Positions 19,613 to 29,223 of a stretch of DNA of 64,000 bases are shown in pieces (the first letter of the stretch is position 1; each line of letters begins with the position of its first letter). The position numbers were made by a program, and so were the translations under genes. This DNA is from Acrocarpospora corrugata (lineage in GTDB: Bacteria; Actinomycetota; Actinomycetes; Streptosporangiales; Streptosporangiaceae). Location: the NCBI RefSeq assembly GCF_009687845.1, contig NZ_BLAD01000041.1, positions 124,001 through 188,000 of the forward strand. Direction: 5' to 3'. The notes beneath the pieces are model-generated. The model saw only the letters and a program-made list of their open reading frames with translations, ran no database searches and was not told the origin of the DNA.

Positions 19613-22600
19613 TCACAGCCGCCAGTCGATCTCGCGTTCGGGCTGGTAGCGGCAGGTGGCGCCGGTGGAGACCGCCGAACGGAGGTGCACGGCCAGTTCG
19701 GGATGTCGTTCGTCCAGTTTGCGTAAGGTGTCACGGATGCGGGCGGTGACGGTCTTGCGGGCGCGTTCGGCTTCGTCGCCGAGGCGGCGGTCCCGGCCCG
19801 CCAGCCCGGCGGCGGCGCGTAGTTCGGACAGCAGGGCCTGGCGTTCCCGGTCGAAGGCGATGGCCCGCCGGTCGTCGCCCAGTTCGGTCGCCCGGTCGAT
19901 CTCGTCGTCGAGCTGGGTGAGCCGACGCCGGAACCGCGTCTTGGCCTCCTCGTCGAGGACGGCGTCGCCACCCAGGCGACGGGCGGCCACCACGACCTCC
20001 CCGCCTTCGGGATCGAGCAGCCGGACCGCGGGAATGTCCCCACCCGGACTGCCGAGCAGGTAGTACAGATCGCGCAACCCCTTGGCGTCCGGCATGTGCA
20101 CGGTCAGCCCGCCGAAACCGAGCGACCAGACTCCGCTCTCCATCCGGAACACCCCGCTCGGCTTCGGCGCCGAAACGGCGCCGGTGTCCGCGTCGGCCTC
20201 CCGGCGCATCCGCCGCGCCTGCGCGACCACCTGACGCATGCCGACGTCCACGGCATCCCGCTCCACCCCGTCGAGGAGTTCCTTCGCCATGGAAACGTCG
20301 TCGCCGTCGCCCCGGCGGAGCAGCGTCGCCGCCAACTGCGCCCGCGCCTCGATCGACCACGGCCGCGCCTTCAGCCGGTCGGCGGACTGGTAGGCGGCGG
20401 TGAATTCGGTGACCGCCTCGGTGAACCGCCCCTGGGCGGCGTCGATCCTGGCCAGCCACAGATCGACCGGCCCGCTGATGTCGCAGCCGTACAGCGACAA
20501 CAGCCACTGCCCGCGGAACGGCGCCAGCGCCGACCGCGTCCACGCGCACAGGTCGGCGTCGCCGGAGACCGCGGCGGCGTGCGCCAGGAAGCGCAGACCC
20601 AGCGGCATGAAACTCCGCGGATAGGGGTCTTCGCCCGGCACCAGCTCCGGCAGCATCCGCAGCCCCGCCGGAATGTCCCCGCGGTGCAGGGAGGTGATGC
20701 CCTGCAGCAGCCCCGGATACGGATGCCCGTCGTCGCCGAGCCGGATGTGCAACTCGGCCAGCTCGTCGAACCGGCCCTGCAACAGCAGGAACGCCCAGCG
20801 CAGATGGTTGTTCATGAACGTGAAGTAGAACTCGCCCTTCTCCCCGGCCGCGTCGATGGCCTGCTGAAGGAAGGTCTCGGCCTCCTCGAACCGGCCCATC
20901 AGCGTGGTGATGATGCTCTGATCGATGAACGCCGCGAAGGCCATCCGTGGCATGCTCTGGCGTTCGGCGAACGTGGTCGACGCGTCGTACTGGTCCAGAT
21001 AGGCGGGATCGCCCTGTTCCAGCAGCGACACCCACCGCAGCGACGCGGCGAAATGCTCCCCGTCCCGGTCGCCGCGGCGGCGGGCGGCTTCACCCATCTC
21101 CTCGGTGATCGCCGTACGCTCGGCCGCGCTGCCCAGCCGCCAGACGACGTCGTGCCGCGAGTTCAGGCCGAACGTCAGCGCGTCGTCGTCGTTGTCCCGG
21201 CGCGCCAGCGTCACCACGTGGGTGGTGAGCTCGTCCGCCAGCGCGGCCAGCGGCGTCGCGTCCTGGATCGGCACCTTCAGCATCCGGGCGTGCGCCTCCC
21301 GGATCAGGTCGTCGGCCAGCTGCGGGCTCCGGCCGATATGCCAGCCCGGCCCCACGGTCCGATACAGGCTGAGCGCCACCCGCGCCAGCAGACCCGGCTC
21401 GTCGACCTGTCTGGCCAGTTCGACGGCCGTGCCGAACACCCGCCTGGACTCCTCGGCCGACTCGAAGTGGTCGAGCGCCTCGCCCAGATCGAGCGCGATC
21501 ATCGCCCGGCTGCGCGGATCCAGCATCGCCGACACCTCGAACGCCCGCCGTAGATGCCCCAGGCCCTCCTCGGCGGACAGCCGCCGCGCGGCATCGTGCT
21601 CGGCCTCCCGCAACGACCGCACCACCCGCGCCGGATCGAGCGCGTCCCCGGCCAGGTAGGCGTGGTGTGCCTGATCCGCCGGAAAGATCCACTCGGTCAG
21701 CGCGGCAGACTCGTCGAGCGCGCGGATCACCGCGGCGTGCCGCCTCCGCGCCTCGGTGCCCTCGATCGTCGCGTACAACGTCTCCCTGACCAGGTCGTGC
21801 GCGAACGAGAACCGCCCGTCCTCACCGGCCACGACCAGCCGCGCGTTCACCGCCTGGTTCAGCAGCGAGCTCACCCGCCCGGGCGGAGTGCCCGACGTGG
21901 CCGCCAGCACCTCGCGATGGAATTCCCGCCCCAGCACCGAAGCCGAGGTCAGCAACTCCACCAAGACCGGCGGCAGCAGCGAGAACCGCCGCTGCAACGC
22001 ATCCCGCACTCCCGGCGCGATCGCGCTCACCGAGCCGCCGCTCCGCCACAGCCGGGCCGTCTGCTCGACGAAGAACGGATTGCCGCCGGTCCTGCGATGC
22101 ACCTCGGCCGCCAGCTCCGGCTCCGGCTCCCGCCCGGCCGTGCGGGCCATCAGCGCGCCCACCTCGTCACGGGACAGACCGGTCAGCGTCACCGTCGTCG
22201 CCTTGGCCAGCAACGGCATGATCAAGCTCTCCAGCGGATGCCCGCCCGACTCGACCTCCACATCCCGGTACGTCCCGACCAGCAGCAGCCGCTCGAACCA
22301 GGTGTGCCGGGCCGCGAACTCCAGCATCCGCAGCGACGCCGTATCCGCCCAGTGCAGATCGTCCAGCACGACCACCACCGGCCGCCGCTGCGACACCGAG
22401 ACCAGGGCCACCGTCACCGCGTCATACAGCTGGAACGCCTCGGCCGACCCCGGCGCGGGCTGCTCACCCAGCAGCGCGGTCAGATTGCCACCCGCCGCCG
22501 CAGCGGCAGCCTCCCACTCCTCCGCCGTCGCGCTCCGCCGCAACCCCCGCACCACCTGCACCCACGGCCAGAACCCGGGCGCCCCTTCGGAATGCCAGCA

Positions 22601-22786
22601 GGACCCGCTGAGCACCAGCGCCCCCAGCCGCCTGGCCTCCTCCACAGCCCCCGTGACCAGCGTCGTCTTCCCGATCCCCGCCTCCCCGGTGACCAGCACC
22701 AGGCCGCCGTGACTGTCCGCGGCCCGGCCGATCTCGGCGCGCAGCAGACCCGCCGGGTGGTCTCGCCCGATGAGCCCAACAGCCAT
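19613..22786 (-). CDS. Large AAA/TPR regulator (MalT/LuxR-like, no canonical C-terminal HTH)
   Basis: A 1057-residue STAND-type ATPase. Walker A is VTGEAGIGKTTLV and Walker B is VVVVLDDLHWAD near the N-terminus, with a GNPFFVEQTARL sensor segment typical of actinobacterial LuxR/AAA regulators. The middle 500 residues are helical TPR-like repeats. The last 150 residues differ from the LuxR HTH: GFGGLTVHMPDAKGLRDLYY followed by a long charged region and RARKTVTARIRDTLRKLDER, then GATCRYQPEREIDWRL. This tail is seen in a separate group of large actinobacterial ATPases and may be the DNA- or partner-binding part; that is inference. The start at 22786 (MAVGLIGRDHPAGLLRAEI) is preferred over one 21 codons upstream because the fold begins there. 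Target and signal are unknown. Confidence 0.8.
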   Translation of the reverse strand: MAVGLIGRDHPAGLLRAEIGRAADSHGGLVLVTGEAGIGKTTLVTGAVEEARRLGALVLSGSCWHSEGAPGFWPWVQVVRGLRRSATAEEWEAAAAAAGGNLTALLGEQPAPGSAEAFQLYDAVTVALVSVSQRRPVVVVLDDLHWADTASLRMLEFAARHTWFERLLLVGTYRDVEVESGGHPLESLIMPLLAKATTVTLTGLSRDEVGALMARTAGREPEPELAAEVHRRTGGNPFFVEQTARLWRSGGSVSAIAPGVRDALQRRFSLLPPVLVELLTSASVLGREFHREVLAATSGTPPGRVSSLLNQAVNARLVVAGEDGRFSFAHDLVRETLYATIEGTEARRRHAAVIRALDESAALTEWIFPADQAHHAYLAGDALDPARVVRSLREAEHDAARRLSAEEGLGHLRRAFEVSAMLDPRSRAMIALDLGEALDHFESAEESRRVFGTAVELARQVDEPGLLARVALSLYRTVGPGWHIGRSPQLADDLIREAHARMLKVPIQDATPLAALADELTTHVVTLARRDNDDDALTFGLNSRHDVVWRLGSAAERTAITEEMGEAARRRGDRDGEHFAASLRWVSLLEQGDPAYLDQYDASTTFAERQSMPRMAFAAFIDQSIITTLMGRFEEAETFLQQAIDAAGEKGEFYFTFMNNHLRWAFLLLQGRFDELAELHIRLGDDGHPYPGLLQGITSLHRGDIPAGLRMLPELVPGEDPYPRSFMPLGLRFLAHAAAVSGDADLCAWTRSALAPFRGQWLLSLYGCDISGPVDLWLARIDAAQGRFTEAVTEFTAAYQSADRLKARPWSIEARAQLAATLLRRGDGDDVSMAKELLDGVERDAVDVGMRQVVAQARRMRREADADTGAVSAPKPSGVFRMESGVWSLGFGGLTVHMPDAKGLRDLYYLLGSPGGDIPAVRLLDPEGGEVVVAARRLGGDAVLDEEAKTRFRRRLTQLDDEIDRATELGDDRRAIAFDRERQALLSELRAAAGLAGRDRRLGDEAERARKTVTARIRDTLRKLDERHPELAVHLRSAVSTGATCRYQPEREIDWRL

Positions 22787-22906
22787 GCCGTTCCGCCGCC
22801 TCAGGTCAGGAAACGCGTACCCAAGAACGGTACCGACCGGGGGTGACAAAATCGCGGCACGGATTCCGCGGAGAGCCCAGCGCGGGCCGGCCGGGCTATC
22901 ACCCCC

Positions 22907-23049
22907 TCAGACGCGGATGATCTCGTGGGTCACGCCCGCCTTCGTCGAGACCTTGATCAGATCCGTGCCGTTGACGTTGTTGACCTGCTATGGATCATGC
23001 GGACCTTCTGGCCCGGTCCAAGGTTCACCAGATTGATCACGACGAGGCA
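22907..23049 (-). pseudogene. Remnant of a gene C-terminus
   Basis: Two short protein-like stretches in different frames: NLVNLGPGQKVRM (about 23005-23045) and then QVNNVNGTDLIKVSTKAGVT..EIIRV with a stop at 22907. One indel near 22990-23000 separates them, and a TAG interrupts the second frame just before it. There is no room for an N-terminus because the DinB-like gene ends at 23037. It looks like the tail of a decayed gene; the family is not recognised. Confidence 0.4.
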
Positions 23050-23531
23050 CCTGCCGCCGCAGGCGGGAGGGCGCCGATGGCATTTGCGTAATAGGCCGAG
23101 CCGGCCACATGGAAAGCGAGCTGCCGAAAACTCCAGCCGTCGCCCGGCGATTGGTCGAGTTGGTCGGCGGTCAGCGCGTTCAACCGGACAGCCCAGATCT
23201 GCGCGAGCCTGGTAAGCCGACTCCGAGCCTCATCCAGATCCGCAGCCGTGAATGGCGCGAGATCGGCGGGAGTAGTGCTCGCCGATGCATGCCAGTGATC
23301 ACGCATCGACTCCACCCCCACCAGCCGAGCCTCCAGCTCAGCGAGGTGATCCACAAGGTGATCGGCCACTCGCCTGATCGCTTTGTTGGGCGTGTATATC
23401 CGCCCATCGATCGGATACGGCCTCCCGTCCCAACCAGTCCACGTAGCCGCCAACCGAAGCACATGCTCCGTCATCTCGACCACCACCCGAGCCGGTTCAC
23501 GGTCATCAGTGATCGGAAAATCATCAGCCAT
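23037..23531 (-). CDS. DinB-like helical-bundle protein
   Basis: A 164-residue protein resembling the DinB/maleylpyruvate isomerase-like four-helix bundle: MADDFPITDDREPARVVVEM, a helix VLRLAATWTGWDGRPYPIDG, and the C-terminal WSFRQLAFHVAGSAYYANAI, which carries the typical helix with a metal-type histidine. Family members bind zinc or nickel or transfer low-molecular-weight thiols such as mycothiol. The start at 23531 is one of two in-frame ATGs; the other is six codons upstream. It sits alone at the edge of the accessory region. Confidence 0.65.
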   Translation of the reverse strand: MADDFPITDDREPARVVVEMTEHVLRLAATWTGWDGRPYPIDGRIYTPNKAIRRVADHLVDHLAELEARLVGVESMRDHWHASASTTPADLAPFTAADLDEARSRLTRLAQIWAVRLNALTADQLDQSPGDGWSFRQLAFHVAGSAYYANAIGALPPAAAGASS

Positions 23532-23785
23532 CGTCGAAATCCATTCCACCGCACAGGCCTTGCCTACCGGGACAAAGGTTCACGGTAAACCCCGGATACT
23601 TTGGCCAGCGCCGAACCATGGGCATGGCAAACCCGATCGTGCTGCGGTCTTTTGCCGCTGGTGGCCGCCTTAGGTCTCAAGCTCGCGATGCGTGCAGAAG
23701 GTGGCGGTGGTCCCAGATCAAGGTTTGATCCAAGGAATCGAACGGAACCAAGCACGGCTCGCATGTATGCAGGGCCGGCGAGGGG

Positions 23786-24121
23786 TTACGCGGCGTGGGT
23801 GTCGGTGCCGCGCAGGATGTACAGGTCGTCGCCGAAGACGGCGGAGATCTGGAGGTGGCCGCCGAGGGCCTGGACGTATCGGGCGATGGCCTCGACGGCG
23901 GACACCTCGCCTCGCTCGATCTGTGAGACTCGGCTCTTGGTGACGCACATCCGATCAGCCACCTCGGCCTGGGTCAGGTCCTGGGCGGTACGGCGTTCGG
24001 CGAGGCGGTGTCCGTCGATGTAGGCCTGATTGCGCTTGCGGGCCTCGGCGACCGCCTGCTCGCCACCGGCGTCGGCGACAATGCCGGGGCGTACATCGCT
24101 CCACTTGGGAAAGTTCGTCAT
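23786..24121 (-). CDS. HigA-type XRE antitoxin
   Basis: A 111-residue protein with a helix-turn-helix at about residues 45-75 (LTQAEVADRMCVTKSRVSQI) and a C-terminal LQISAVFGDDLYIL strand, as in HigA/XRE antitoxins encoded downstream of their toxin. Its ATG at 24121 overlaps the stop of a toxin fragment (ATGA, 24118-24121), the reversed order (toxin first) typical of higBA. Because the toxin is truncated it is now probably an orphan antitoxin, possibly retained as a regulator or anti-addiction element. Confidence 0.82.
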   Translation of the reverse strand: MTNFPKWSDVRPGIVADAGGEQAVAEARKRNQAYIDGHRLAERRTAQDLTQAEVADRMCVTKSRVSQIERGEVSAVEAIARYVQALGGHLQISAVFGDDLYILRGTDTHAA

Positions 24122-24336
24122 AGCCGCCCTTCCTCCTCTTCCCGCTCTTTCACATAGTGCGCGTACAGTTCCTCGGCTTGCGGGATGGCCCGCCGGTACC
24201 AGCCGGACCAGTCCCCTGATTTGTCCCCGCCGACCAGCAGGATCGCCGACCGCCAGGGGTCGAACACGAAGATGACCCTGCGCAGTGGTCCGCTGGTTGT
24301 GCCCTGTGTGGACGCCGTACGTCGTCGAGCAAGGCG
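24118..24336 (-). pseudogene. 5'-truncated RelE/HigB-like toxin
   Basis: The frame ends VFDPWRSAILLVGGDKSGDW and then a basic/acidic tail KEREEEEGRL at a TGA overlapping the antitoxin start. The FDPxRxAILLVxGDKSGxWxxWY block is the C-terminal half of a RelE/ParE-superfamily toxin that is normally about 110-120 residues. An in-frame TGA at 24337-24339 leaves only about 72 codons, and no N-terminal half is found in any frame upstream, where the next gene starts. The toxin should be inactive. Confidence 0.75.
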
Positions 24337-24438
24337 TCAGTCGGCGTGGGCCGGAGCCATAATCGATGTTTTGGGGTTAGCGATGAACCGTTTCGGCTCT
24401 CGTCGCCCGTGGTCTGGATTGCTGTTAGCGAGGGAACT

Positions 24439-25173
24439 ATGAACCACTTCGGCATTTTGGCGCACAGTACCGAGGGGGCGGCGCTCAGTTTTTTGGCGTA
24501 CTGCCAGGAGGCGTATCGCCGTACCGGGCGTCATGAGCATCCGGGTGTGACGCTTGACTACATTGCGTTTGGTTACAGCATGGCCGCCTGGGATTCGGGT
24601 GATCATGACTCGGTCAGGGCGACGCTGGCCGTGAGCGTGGATCGGCTGGCGCGGGCCGGGGCTGCCTTTTTCGCCTGTCCGGACAACACCGCGCACCTGG
24701 CTCTCGAACGGCCCGGTCCTGACCTCGCGCTGCCGGGGCTGCACATCGCTGAGGTGGTCGCCGATCAGGCCGTGCGTGATGGGCGTACCCGAGTTGCCGT
24801 GCTTGGGACCAGGTACACGATGGATGGGCCGATTTACCCTCGCGCGTTCGCGGCGCGCGGGATCGCGACCGAGTTGCCGGATCCGGACGATCGAGAGGTG
24901 ATCAACAGGATCATCTTCGATGAGCTGGTCAGCGGCGTGTTCACTGATGCGTCGCGTCAGGAGTATGTGCGGGTCATCTCTCAGTTGGCCGATCGTGGAT
25001 GCGATGCGGTCGCGCTCGTATGCACGGAGATTCCGCTTCTGGTGACGCCCGAAGTTTCGCCTTTGCCCACGCTGGACTCCACCCGACTTATTGCCAGTGC
25101 CGCCTACGAGGTGGCCGTCGGCGAGAGGCCGATGCCCTCCTGGCGTGGTGGGCCGTACCAGGACTCGGACTGA
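24439..25173 (+). CDS. Aspartate/glutamate racemase family protein
   Basis: A 244-residue cofactor-independent amino-acid racemase fold. The two active-site cysteines expected for the family are Cys80 in FFACPDNTAH and Cys195 in ALVCTEIPL, both in the correct contexts, with a threonine after the second and HIAEVVADQAV near the domain junction. It interconverts L- and D-Asp, Glu or a related amino acid. The ATG at 24439 is preferred because GAGGG lies upstream and the family begins with MNHFGILAHSTEGAAL-type sequence. It ends 12 bases before the stop of the converging hemerythrin-like gene. Confidence 0.88.
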   Translation: MNHFGILAHSTEGAALSFLAYCQEAYRRTGRHEHPGVTLDYIAFGYSMAAWDSGDHDSVRATLAVSVDRLARAGAAFFACPDNTAHLALERPGPDLALPGLHIAEVVADQAVRDGRTRVAVLGTRYTMDGPIYPRAFAARGIATELPDPDDREVINRIIFDELVSGVFTDASRQEYVRVISQLADRGCDAVALVCTEIPLLVTPEVSPLPTLDSTRLIASAAYEVAVGERPMPSWRGGPYQDSD

Positions 25174-25185
25174 GCGGCCCGCAGC

Positions 25186-25707
25186 TCAGCGGTACCCGTC
25201 CTCGTCGTCGATCTGCAGGAAGTCGGGTCGGTTTTCGTGCCATTCGGGCACGTCCATCGAGTTGAGTACGGAGATCAGCTGCTTCTCCTCGTAGATGAAG
25301 TGCGTTTGCATGATCGCCGACAGTGCTGTCACTTCCTCGCGGACCTTCGACGCCGTGGTCGGGTCGGGTTTCTCCGGGAGGGATTCGAGGAGGTTCTGTA
25401 GGTTCCCCAGCAGCCAGTCCAGCTGGTTGTGGTCGGCGCGCAGGTCGGAGAGGACTTTGCGCAGGTCGGGGAAGTCCTCGGCGATAGTCGGGAACGCGCC
25501 CCGGTCTTCGCCGGTGTGGTGGCGGGTCAACGCCGTACAGAAGGAAAGGCAGTGGGCGCGGAGGTCTCGGGGCGGGAGGCCGTTGCCGTTGAAGTAGGCG
25601 TCGATGCTGTCCCGGAGGTCTTCCAGCATCTCGCGGAGCCAGATGTGTACTTCGAGTAGCTGTGTGCCGAAGGAGGTGAGGCGGTTCGCCGCGGAATTTT
25701 GATCCAT
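25186..25707 (-). CDS. Hemerythrin HHE-domain protein
   Basis: A 173-residue four-helix-bundle protein. Metal ligands of the HHE domain are visible in VHIWLREMLEDL, ALTRHHTGEDRGAFP, DLRADHNQLDWLLG and MQTHFIYEEKQLI. Such proteins bind a di-iron centre and sense or store oxygen, nitric oxide or iron; in actinobacteria many are small stand-alone regulators of redox stress. The ATG is at 25707. No partner gene is obvious; the FkbM pseudogene is divergent. Confidence 0.9.
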   Translation of the reverse strand: MDQNSAANRLTSFGTQLLEVHIWLREMLEDLRDSIDAYFNGNGLPPRDLRAHCLSFCTALTRHHTGEDRGAFPTIAEDFPDLRKVLSDLRADHNQLDWLLGNLQNLLESLPEKPDPTTASKVREEVTALSAIMQTHFIYEEKQLISVLNSMDVPEWHENRPDFLQIDDEDGYR

Positions 25708-25796
25708 GTTCCGTCTAGTATCCCGAAGTCCCGAGGGGCGTGGGATCGTGAGTGATTTTTGCCCGCATGAACCGCGGTTAGCGCAAAATTCACGCT

Positions 25797-26772
25797 ATGG
25801 CCACATCGATGAGGCGATTACGACGGGATCTTGCCATCGGGGTGATGCGGGCGGCCAAAGCGGCGAACAGGAGCCGGGTGGTTCGCGCGCTGCTGCGAGG
25901 CCGCAGTGTGCGGCGATTCGCCCTGGTCAATCGGCTTTATCATGTGGTGTTCCGGTTGGGGGTCACCGCCGGGAATCGGGATGTCGAGGCGCACTACCGG
26001 GGGGTTGTGCTGGCTGGCCCGGTATGGGACGCGACGATCATGCCTTCGGTCTGGGGGGCTACTACGAGGAGTTCGAGGTCTCCGTCTTCGAGCGGCTGGC
26101 CTCGGTCAGTCAGTCGATCATCGACGTCGGGGCGAACATCGGTGTGTACGCCTGCACCGGCGCGGCACCTCTCCCAAGGCGGCAGGTTGATCGCCTTCGA
26201 GCCGGTGCCGGAGAACGTCGCCTACCTGCGACGCAACGTGGAGCGCAACGAGCTGACCGGCCGCGTGACCGTGGAGCCGGTGGCCGTGGGGGAGTCGTGC
26301 GGTGAGCTGACCCGTGCACCTGTCGGGCGAGCAGTCCGGTAAGAATTCGGCCGCGGCGGCGAACGTCGGCACGCCCGCCGGCGCGGTCACCAGGCCCATG
26401 ACGTCGATCGACGCCTACCTGGCCGGTGGTGGTCTTGGCCCGCCCGACATCATCAAGATCGATGTCGAGGGTTACGAGGGCTTCGTGCTGCGAGGCGCGG
26501 CCGAGGCTCTGGCCGCCTCGCCGACGCTGCTGTTCGAACTGCATCCCGAGCTCCAGGCGAACTGCGGCTGCGATGCGGGCGAAGTGCTCGACGTCGTCTT
26601 CGCCCGCTATCGCTGGGTTTTCCTGGTGGACGAGCTGAACGACGTCCTGCGGCCGTGCTCGCGAGCCGACCTCGACAAACCCGGCGCGATCGGTCTTTAC
26701 CGCTCCGATCTCGTGGCGATCGGCCGGCCGGAGCACTTGGCCGCGGTCCGGCAATGGCACGACCCCAGCTAG
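25797..26772 (+). pseudogene. FkbM-family methyltransferase with three frameshifts
   Basis: A methyltransferase of about 325 residues spread over three frames. From ATG 25797 the first frame runs to DATIMP; the second carries GGYYEEFEVSVFERL and the SAM-binding SIIDVGANIGVYACT; the first resumes at RHLSQGGRLIAFEPVPENVA; the third carries MTSIDAYLAGG, IIKIDVEGYEGFVLRGA and LFELHPEL to 26772. Continuity is restored by adding one base at 26043-26044 and removing one at about 26159-26160 and one at 26311-26313, each in a short C/G run. FkbM enzymes O-methylate sugars or polyketides. No stop codons or other damage appear, so recent decay and assembly indels are both possible. Its end overlaps the end of the converging DUF4132 gene by four bases. 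Confidence 0.85.
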
Positions 26773-29222
26773 GTCAGTTGGCGAGTGATGGACGGGTCGG
26801 TGATGGCGGTGTCGGCGGCCAGCAGGAACGCCTTCGACAAGATGATCGACAGCATGCCGCCGTTCTCCTCGAAAGGCAGGAAGAGCTGGTCGCCACTGCC
26901 ACGGGAGACGATGCACAGGTAGGCGTCGTTGGGTTCCATGAGAATGTTGCCCGAGCCGAGGTGGATCTTGTAGGTGCGCAGGTCACCCCGTACATGCAGG
27001 AACCGGTCGGTGAGGGTGCAGCGGTCGGCGATGGCCAGGCGAGGCAGCAGCCGGGTGAGGGCGTCCCGACGGATCTGGGCGGTTTCCGGCAAGTCGCCGA
27101 ATCCGTAGGACTGCCAGTATTCGCCGGTGCCCTCGGGGTCCAGCCCGGTCGAAGCGACGCCCACGGCCAGGTCGGCGTCACGTAACGCCTCCGACAGGGC
27201 CAGCGGATCGAGCTGAGCCAGTGGGATCGTGGCCCCGCGGTCGTCGGTGAAGCGGAGATGCCCGCTGACGCAGATGGAGACGGTGCCGACGTTGTCCCGC
27301 TCGGCGGACCCCTCGTCCAGGTGAAAATCCCAGTGTGCGGTGCGTCCGCCGGGCAGGGCCTTGGTGGCGTCGGCCTGGTCGGAACCGTACTCCCAGCCCC
27401 AGTGGCCCAGTGACATGCCGGTCCAGCCGCGTTCCGTCAACAGGGCTTTGGCCTGGCCGTACCGGAGGAGATGCCCGGTGAAGCGGCGCGAGTGGTCGCG
27501 TGTCTCCTCCTCGGCGGGGGTGAGCAGGTAGACCTCGCGGAAAGCCTGCTTGAACGGCTGGCGCAGACCTGTCTCGATCAGGTGGTCGCGCCAGGTGCGG
27601 ACCTCGTCCATGGTGTGGGAGATGGGGTGCCAGATGTGGACCGGGGTTTCTGGGCGGGGCTGGATCCGGTGTCCCGCCGGGTCGGTCAGCTCCCAGACGC
27701 CGTCAACCTGGACTGGAAGCCCCGAGGGCCCCTGGAGGACCTCCCAGATCAAGGATCTGCCGTACTGCCCGGTGATGGGATGGTCGAGGTAGAACTCGCA
27801 CACCTCGTGCCAGCGCCACTGGCGTTCGGTGGCCAGCGCCCGCTCGATGCGGAAACGTTCGGCGGGCAGCGCCTTCTTCAGTTCCTTGGCGGTCGCTTTG
27901 ATCTCCGCCAGCAACTCCGCGTGCTCTTCGCGGACGGCCTTGGGAATCGTCTTGCGTATCTTGCCGGCAGGATCGACGAAGTCCACGACGCCGTCGATGC
28001 CCAACCGCAGGCCATGCTCGGTACGGGTGCCGTCGGGACCCAACCCGAACGTCGGGACAGTGCGCTCCAGCAACTGCTCCGGAGACAGCCCGGTCTGTAC
28101 GGCTACCGCATCCAGCGTCCTGGTGACTCCCGCCAGAATGGTCTTCTTGCGCACTTTCGCCTGCACTCTGGCCAACTGGCTGACCACCTCCAGCCCGCCG
28201 CGCCGGGCAAGCACCCCGATCGCGGCGTTGGCCAGCAGTTCGCTGCGCGCGTTGGCTCCCGCCCCGCCGATCCCGGTGCCGGTGGCCACGGCGACGTCGC
28301 CCAGCAGCGGGGTCACCCACGGCTCGTCGATCGGCTCACAGGTCCAGACCATGCCGCGCAGGATCATGGCAGTGCGTTCGTGGAGATAGGTGATGACCGT
28401 CCACTCGTAGTCGTCGTGGCGACGCCGTTCGACTTTCTCGCGGTGGGCCGGGATCCGGCCGAGCACCTCTCTGGCCACGGCGACGGCATCGGGCGTGCCC
28501 AAGGCGGCCGCCTGCTTCAGCCACTTCGCGGAGGGCCTGGCGGACGTGGCCGTGGTCCAGTGCCGCAGCAGGGGCAGCACGTCCGCGGCACCGAGGCGAA
28601 CGGCGTACTCCTCGGCCAGCAGCACGGCGAACTCGTCGTGCGTGGTGAGGAGAGCCTTCGCAGAGGCCGCGGCGTCGCCGCCCGAATGCTCGCTCAGCAC
28701 GTCGTCGAGGAAACGTCTGGCCGACCATTTCGCCGTCCACTCGTGCTCGTTCAGGTAGGTGTCAGCCCGGCGGAGGTGCTCCAGGTACGGCTCACGCTCG
28801 GCGGTGGACAGCCGCTTGAGCACGGCGACCGGCACCTTGAACAGCTCCTCGCGCTGCTGCGCGTTGCCCGGCGGGACGGCGGCCGTCCGCCACAGCAGGT
28901 CGATCTCCGCCGGAGTCCAGCCGAGCTTGCGCCGGGCGACCGCCGTTGGCACTGTCATCAGGATCCAGCAGTATCCGGGCCCGTTCTGCCGCTGCCAGAG
29001 GATGTGCATGCGCAGTTGCGCCCACACTCCCATGGCCCGCCACTCGGCATCGCCCCAATCCTGGGCCAGCTTCCCCATCGGGGTGTCGGCCAGCGTCGGC
29101 TGCGGCGAGACGTAGCGATATTCGTAGACCGCGTCCAACTGGGCGAAGACATCGAGACTGGCCTGGTCCAGGCCGTTCAGCCAGGCGCGGTGCTCGGCGG
29201 GGAGTTCGTCGACGACGCCCAT
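26769..29222 (-). CDS. DUF4132 protein (MolR/YehI-like)
   Basis: An 817-residue cytoplasmic protein. The C-terminal 250 residues carry the DUF4132 pattern (WGWEYGSDQADATKALPGG, WDFHLDEG, ISICVSGHLRF-like strand, LSEALRDADLAVGVAS), and the middle is helical and HEAT-like. Family members include MolR and YehI and have no settled biochemical function; some occur with WGR domains, which this one lacks. The start ATG at 29222 follows the upstream 130-residue gene by one base, so they form a two-gene operon and likely act together. Confidence 0.8.
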   Translation of the reverse strand: MGVVDELPAEHRAWLNGLDQASLDVFAQLDAVYEYRYVSPQPTLADTPMGKLAQDWGDAEWRAMGVWAQLRMHILWQRQNGPGYCWILMTVPTAVARRKLGWTPAEIDLLWRTAAVPPGNAQQREELFKVPVAVLKRLSTAEREPYLEHLRRADTYLNEHEWTAKWSARRFLDDVLSEHSGGDAAASAKALLTTHDEFAVLLAEEYAVRLGAADVLPLLRHWTTATSARPSAKWLKQAAALGTPDAVAVAREVLGRIPAHREKVERRRHDDYEWTVITYLHERTAMILRGMVWTCEPIDEPWVTPLLGDVAVATGTGIGGAGANARSELLANAAIGVLARRGGLEVVSQLARVQAKVRKKTILAGVTRTLDAVAVQTGLSPEQLLERTVPTFGLGPDGTRTEHGLRLGIDGVVDFVDPAGKIRKTIPKAVREEHAELLAEIKATAKELKKALPAERFRIERALATERQWRWHEVCEFYLDHPITGQYGRSLIWEVLQGPSGLPVQVDGVWELTDPAGHRIQPRPETPVHIWHPISHTMDEVRTWRDHLIETGLRQPFKQAFREVYLLTPAEEETRDHSRRFTGHLLRYGQAKALLTERGWTGMSLGHWGWEYGSDQADATKALPGGRTAHWDFHLDEGSAERDNVGTVSICVSGHLRFTDDRGATIPLAQLDPLALSEALRDADLAVGVASTGLDPEGTGEYWQSYGFGDLPETAQIRRDALTRLLPRLAIADRCTLTDRFLHVRGDLRTYKIHLGSGNILMEPNDAYLCIVSRGSGDQLFLPFEENGGMLSIILSKAFLLAADTAITDPSITRQLT

Positions 29223-29223
29223 G

